Source of the DNA: Kiritimatiellia bacterium
GTDB taxonomy: Bacteria > Verrucomicrobiota > Kiritimatiellia > RFP12 > DVOR01
Assembly: GCA_900771325.1 (NCBI GenBank)
Contig: CAAGNN010000118.1
Coordinates: 1-6,700 of the forward strand
Direction of reading: 5' to 3'
Length of the DNA: 6,700 nt
The notes under the pieces are model-generated. The model did not search any database. It was not told where the DNA came from and saw nothing but the letters and a program-made list of their open reading frames with translations. Numbering within the stretch: the stretch's first letter is position 1; every line of letters begins with the position of its first letter. A program made the translations under genes and the position numbers. This document shows positions 6,439-6,700 of the stretch, in pieces.

Positions 6439-6700
6439 GGGGGAATTAATAAGACGCAGTCTTATTGGAATTAAGTCTGGCTCTTATTGGCAATAAGTCC
6501 CAGTCTTATTGGCGATAAGTCTGGGACTTATTAATTGCCCTCGGCGCGGGCGCGAATTGAATCCGCCCCGGGTCGAGGGTCAACCCGGGGCGGATAGACC
6601 TCGAAGCCGGGCCTACCTCGAGGCGAACCCGGGGCGGATGCGAGGTGAACCCGGGGCGGATGTGTTTTGGGTTTGGGGCGGGGGCAATTAATAAGAGCCA
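6439..6700. repeat. Phased 22-bp tandem repeat array, running off the right edge
   Basis: About 12 units share one 22-bp phase. In the AT-rich part, CTTATTGG begins at 6461, 6483 and 6505, and CTTATTAATTG at 6527. AATTG recurs at 6533 and 6555. In the GC-rich part, ACCCGGGGCGGAT begins at 6583, 6627 and 6649, its inverted form at 6561, and the shorter GGGGCGG at 6587, 6631, 6653 and 6675. AATTAATAAGA at 6444 returns at 6686, exactly 242 bases (11 units) later. The unit at 6605 is degenerate. Spacers are not unique sequences between long identical repeats, so it is not a CRISPR array. A 22-bp period is about two helical turns, so tandem protein-binding sites (iteron-like) or structured RNA/DNA are possible. 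No gene lies within it. Confidence 0.88.
6561..6595. repeat. Perfect 13-bp inverted repeat within the array
   Basis: ATCCGCCCCGGGT (6561-6573) and ACCCGGGGCGGAT (6583-6595) are exact reverse complements around the 9-base loop CGAGGGTCA. It is the only place where the GC-rich core appears inverted, yet it stays in 22-bp phase with the direct copies. It lies about 240 bases upstream of the methyltransferase promoter and could act as a terminator-like stem or a cruciform, but no U-run follows. Confidence 0.85.

Noticed and set aside
6509..6691. A 60-codon + frame in the repeat array
   Set aside because: Its sequence is only translation of the 22-bp units; no ribosome binding site or conserved features.
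6439..6700. CRISPR array
   Set aside because: Period is only 22 bp, there are no long identical repeats separated by unique spacers, and no cas genes are present.

Overview
The window comes from a high-GC bacterium. Sampled 60-base lines run about 72% GC in the left operon (1981-2040) but about 52% in the restriction gene (4501-4560). Three features suggest, without proving, a PVC-superphylum host (Verrucomicrobiota, Kiritimatiellota or Lentisphaerota): an L,D-transpeptidase with the SRGCFRL active site, a MalG-type permease carrying a very large repeat-bearing insert, and promoters that seem to give leaderless mRNAs. This is inference from protein style; there is no rRNA or marker gene in the window.

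Layout. Positions 1-197 are non-coding: a C-rich edge, a short AT-rich island and a promoter. A rightward three-gene operon follows, with overlapping genes: a secreted cell-wall L,D-transpeptidase (198-1499), a purine nucleoside phosphorylase (1492-2298) and a sugar-type ABC transporter inner-membrane permease with a ~365-residue insert (2295-4184). It ends in a strong hairpin that includes the permease stop codon. A leftward pair converges on that hairpin: a gamma-class N6-adenine DNA methyltransferase (5002-6318), translationally coupled by TGATG to a 255-residue protein that I read as an R.PabI-family restriction enzyme (4235-5002). Together they form a Type II restriction-modification system, predicted to act on GTAC. 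The remaining ~360 bases (6340-6700) hold no gene but a long tandem array with a strict 22-bp period, which runs off the right edge.

Most notable points. (1) R.PabI-family enzymes are, from published work on the archaeal enzyme, sequence-specific adenine glycosylases rather than ordinary phosphodiesterases. I found GTAC only once in the whole window by eye, inside the methyltransferase gene itself, which fits the predicted specificity. (2) The 22-bp array keeps phase over 11 units although the repeat changes from AT-rich to GC-rich, and its AT-rich half has dyad centres every 11 bp. A copy of its GC-rich core also lies just upstream of the transpeptidase promoter. (3) The permease insert is built from repeated LW(R/Q)-anchored modules. 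(4) Both operons share a TAnAAT-to-ATG layout that predicts near-leaderless transcripts, and both shift from G-rich to C-rich on the coding strand from promoter to terminator.
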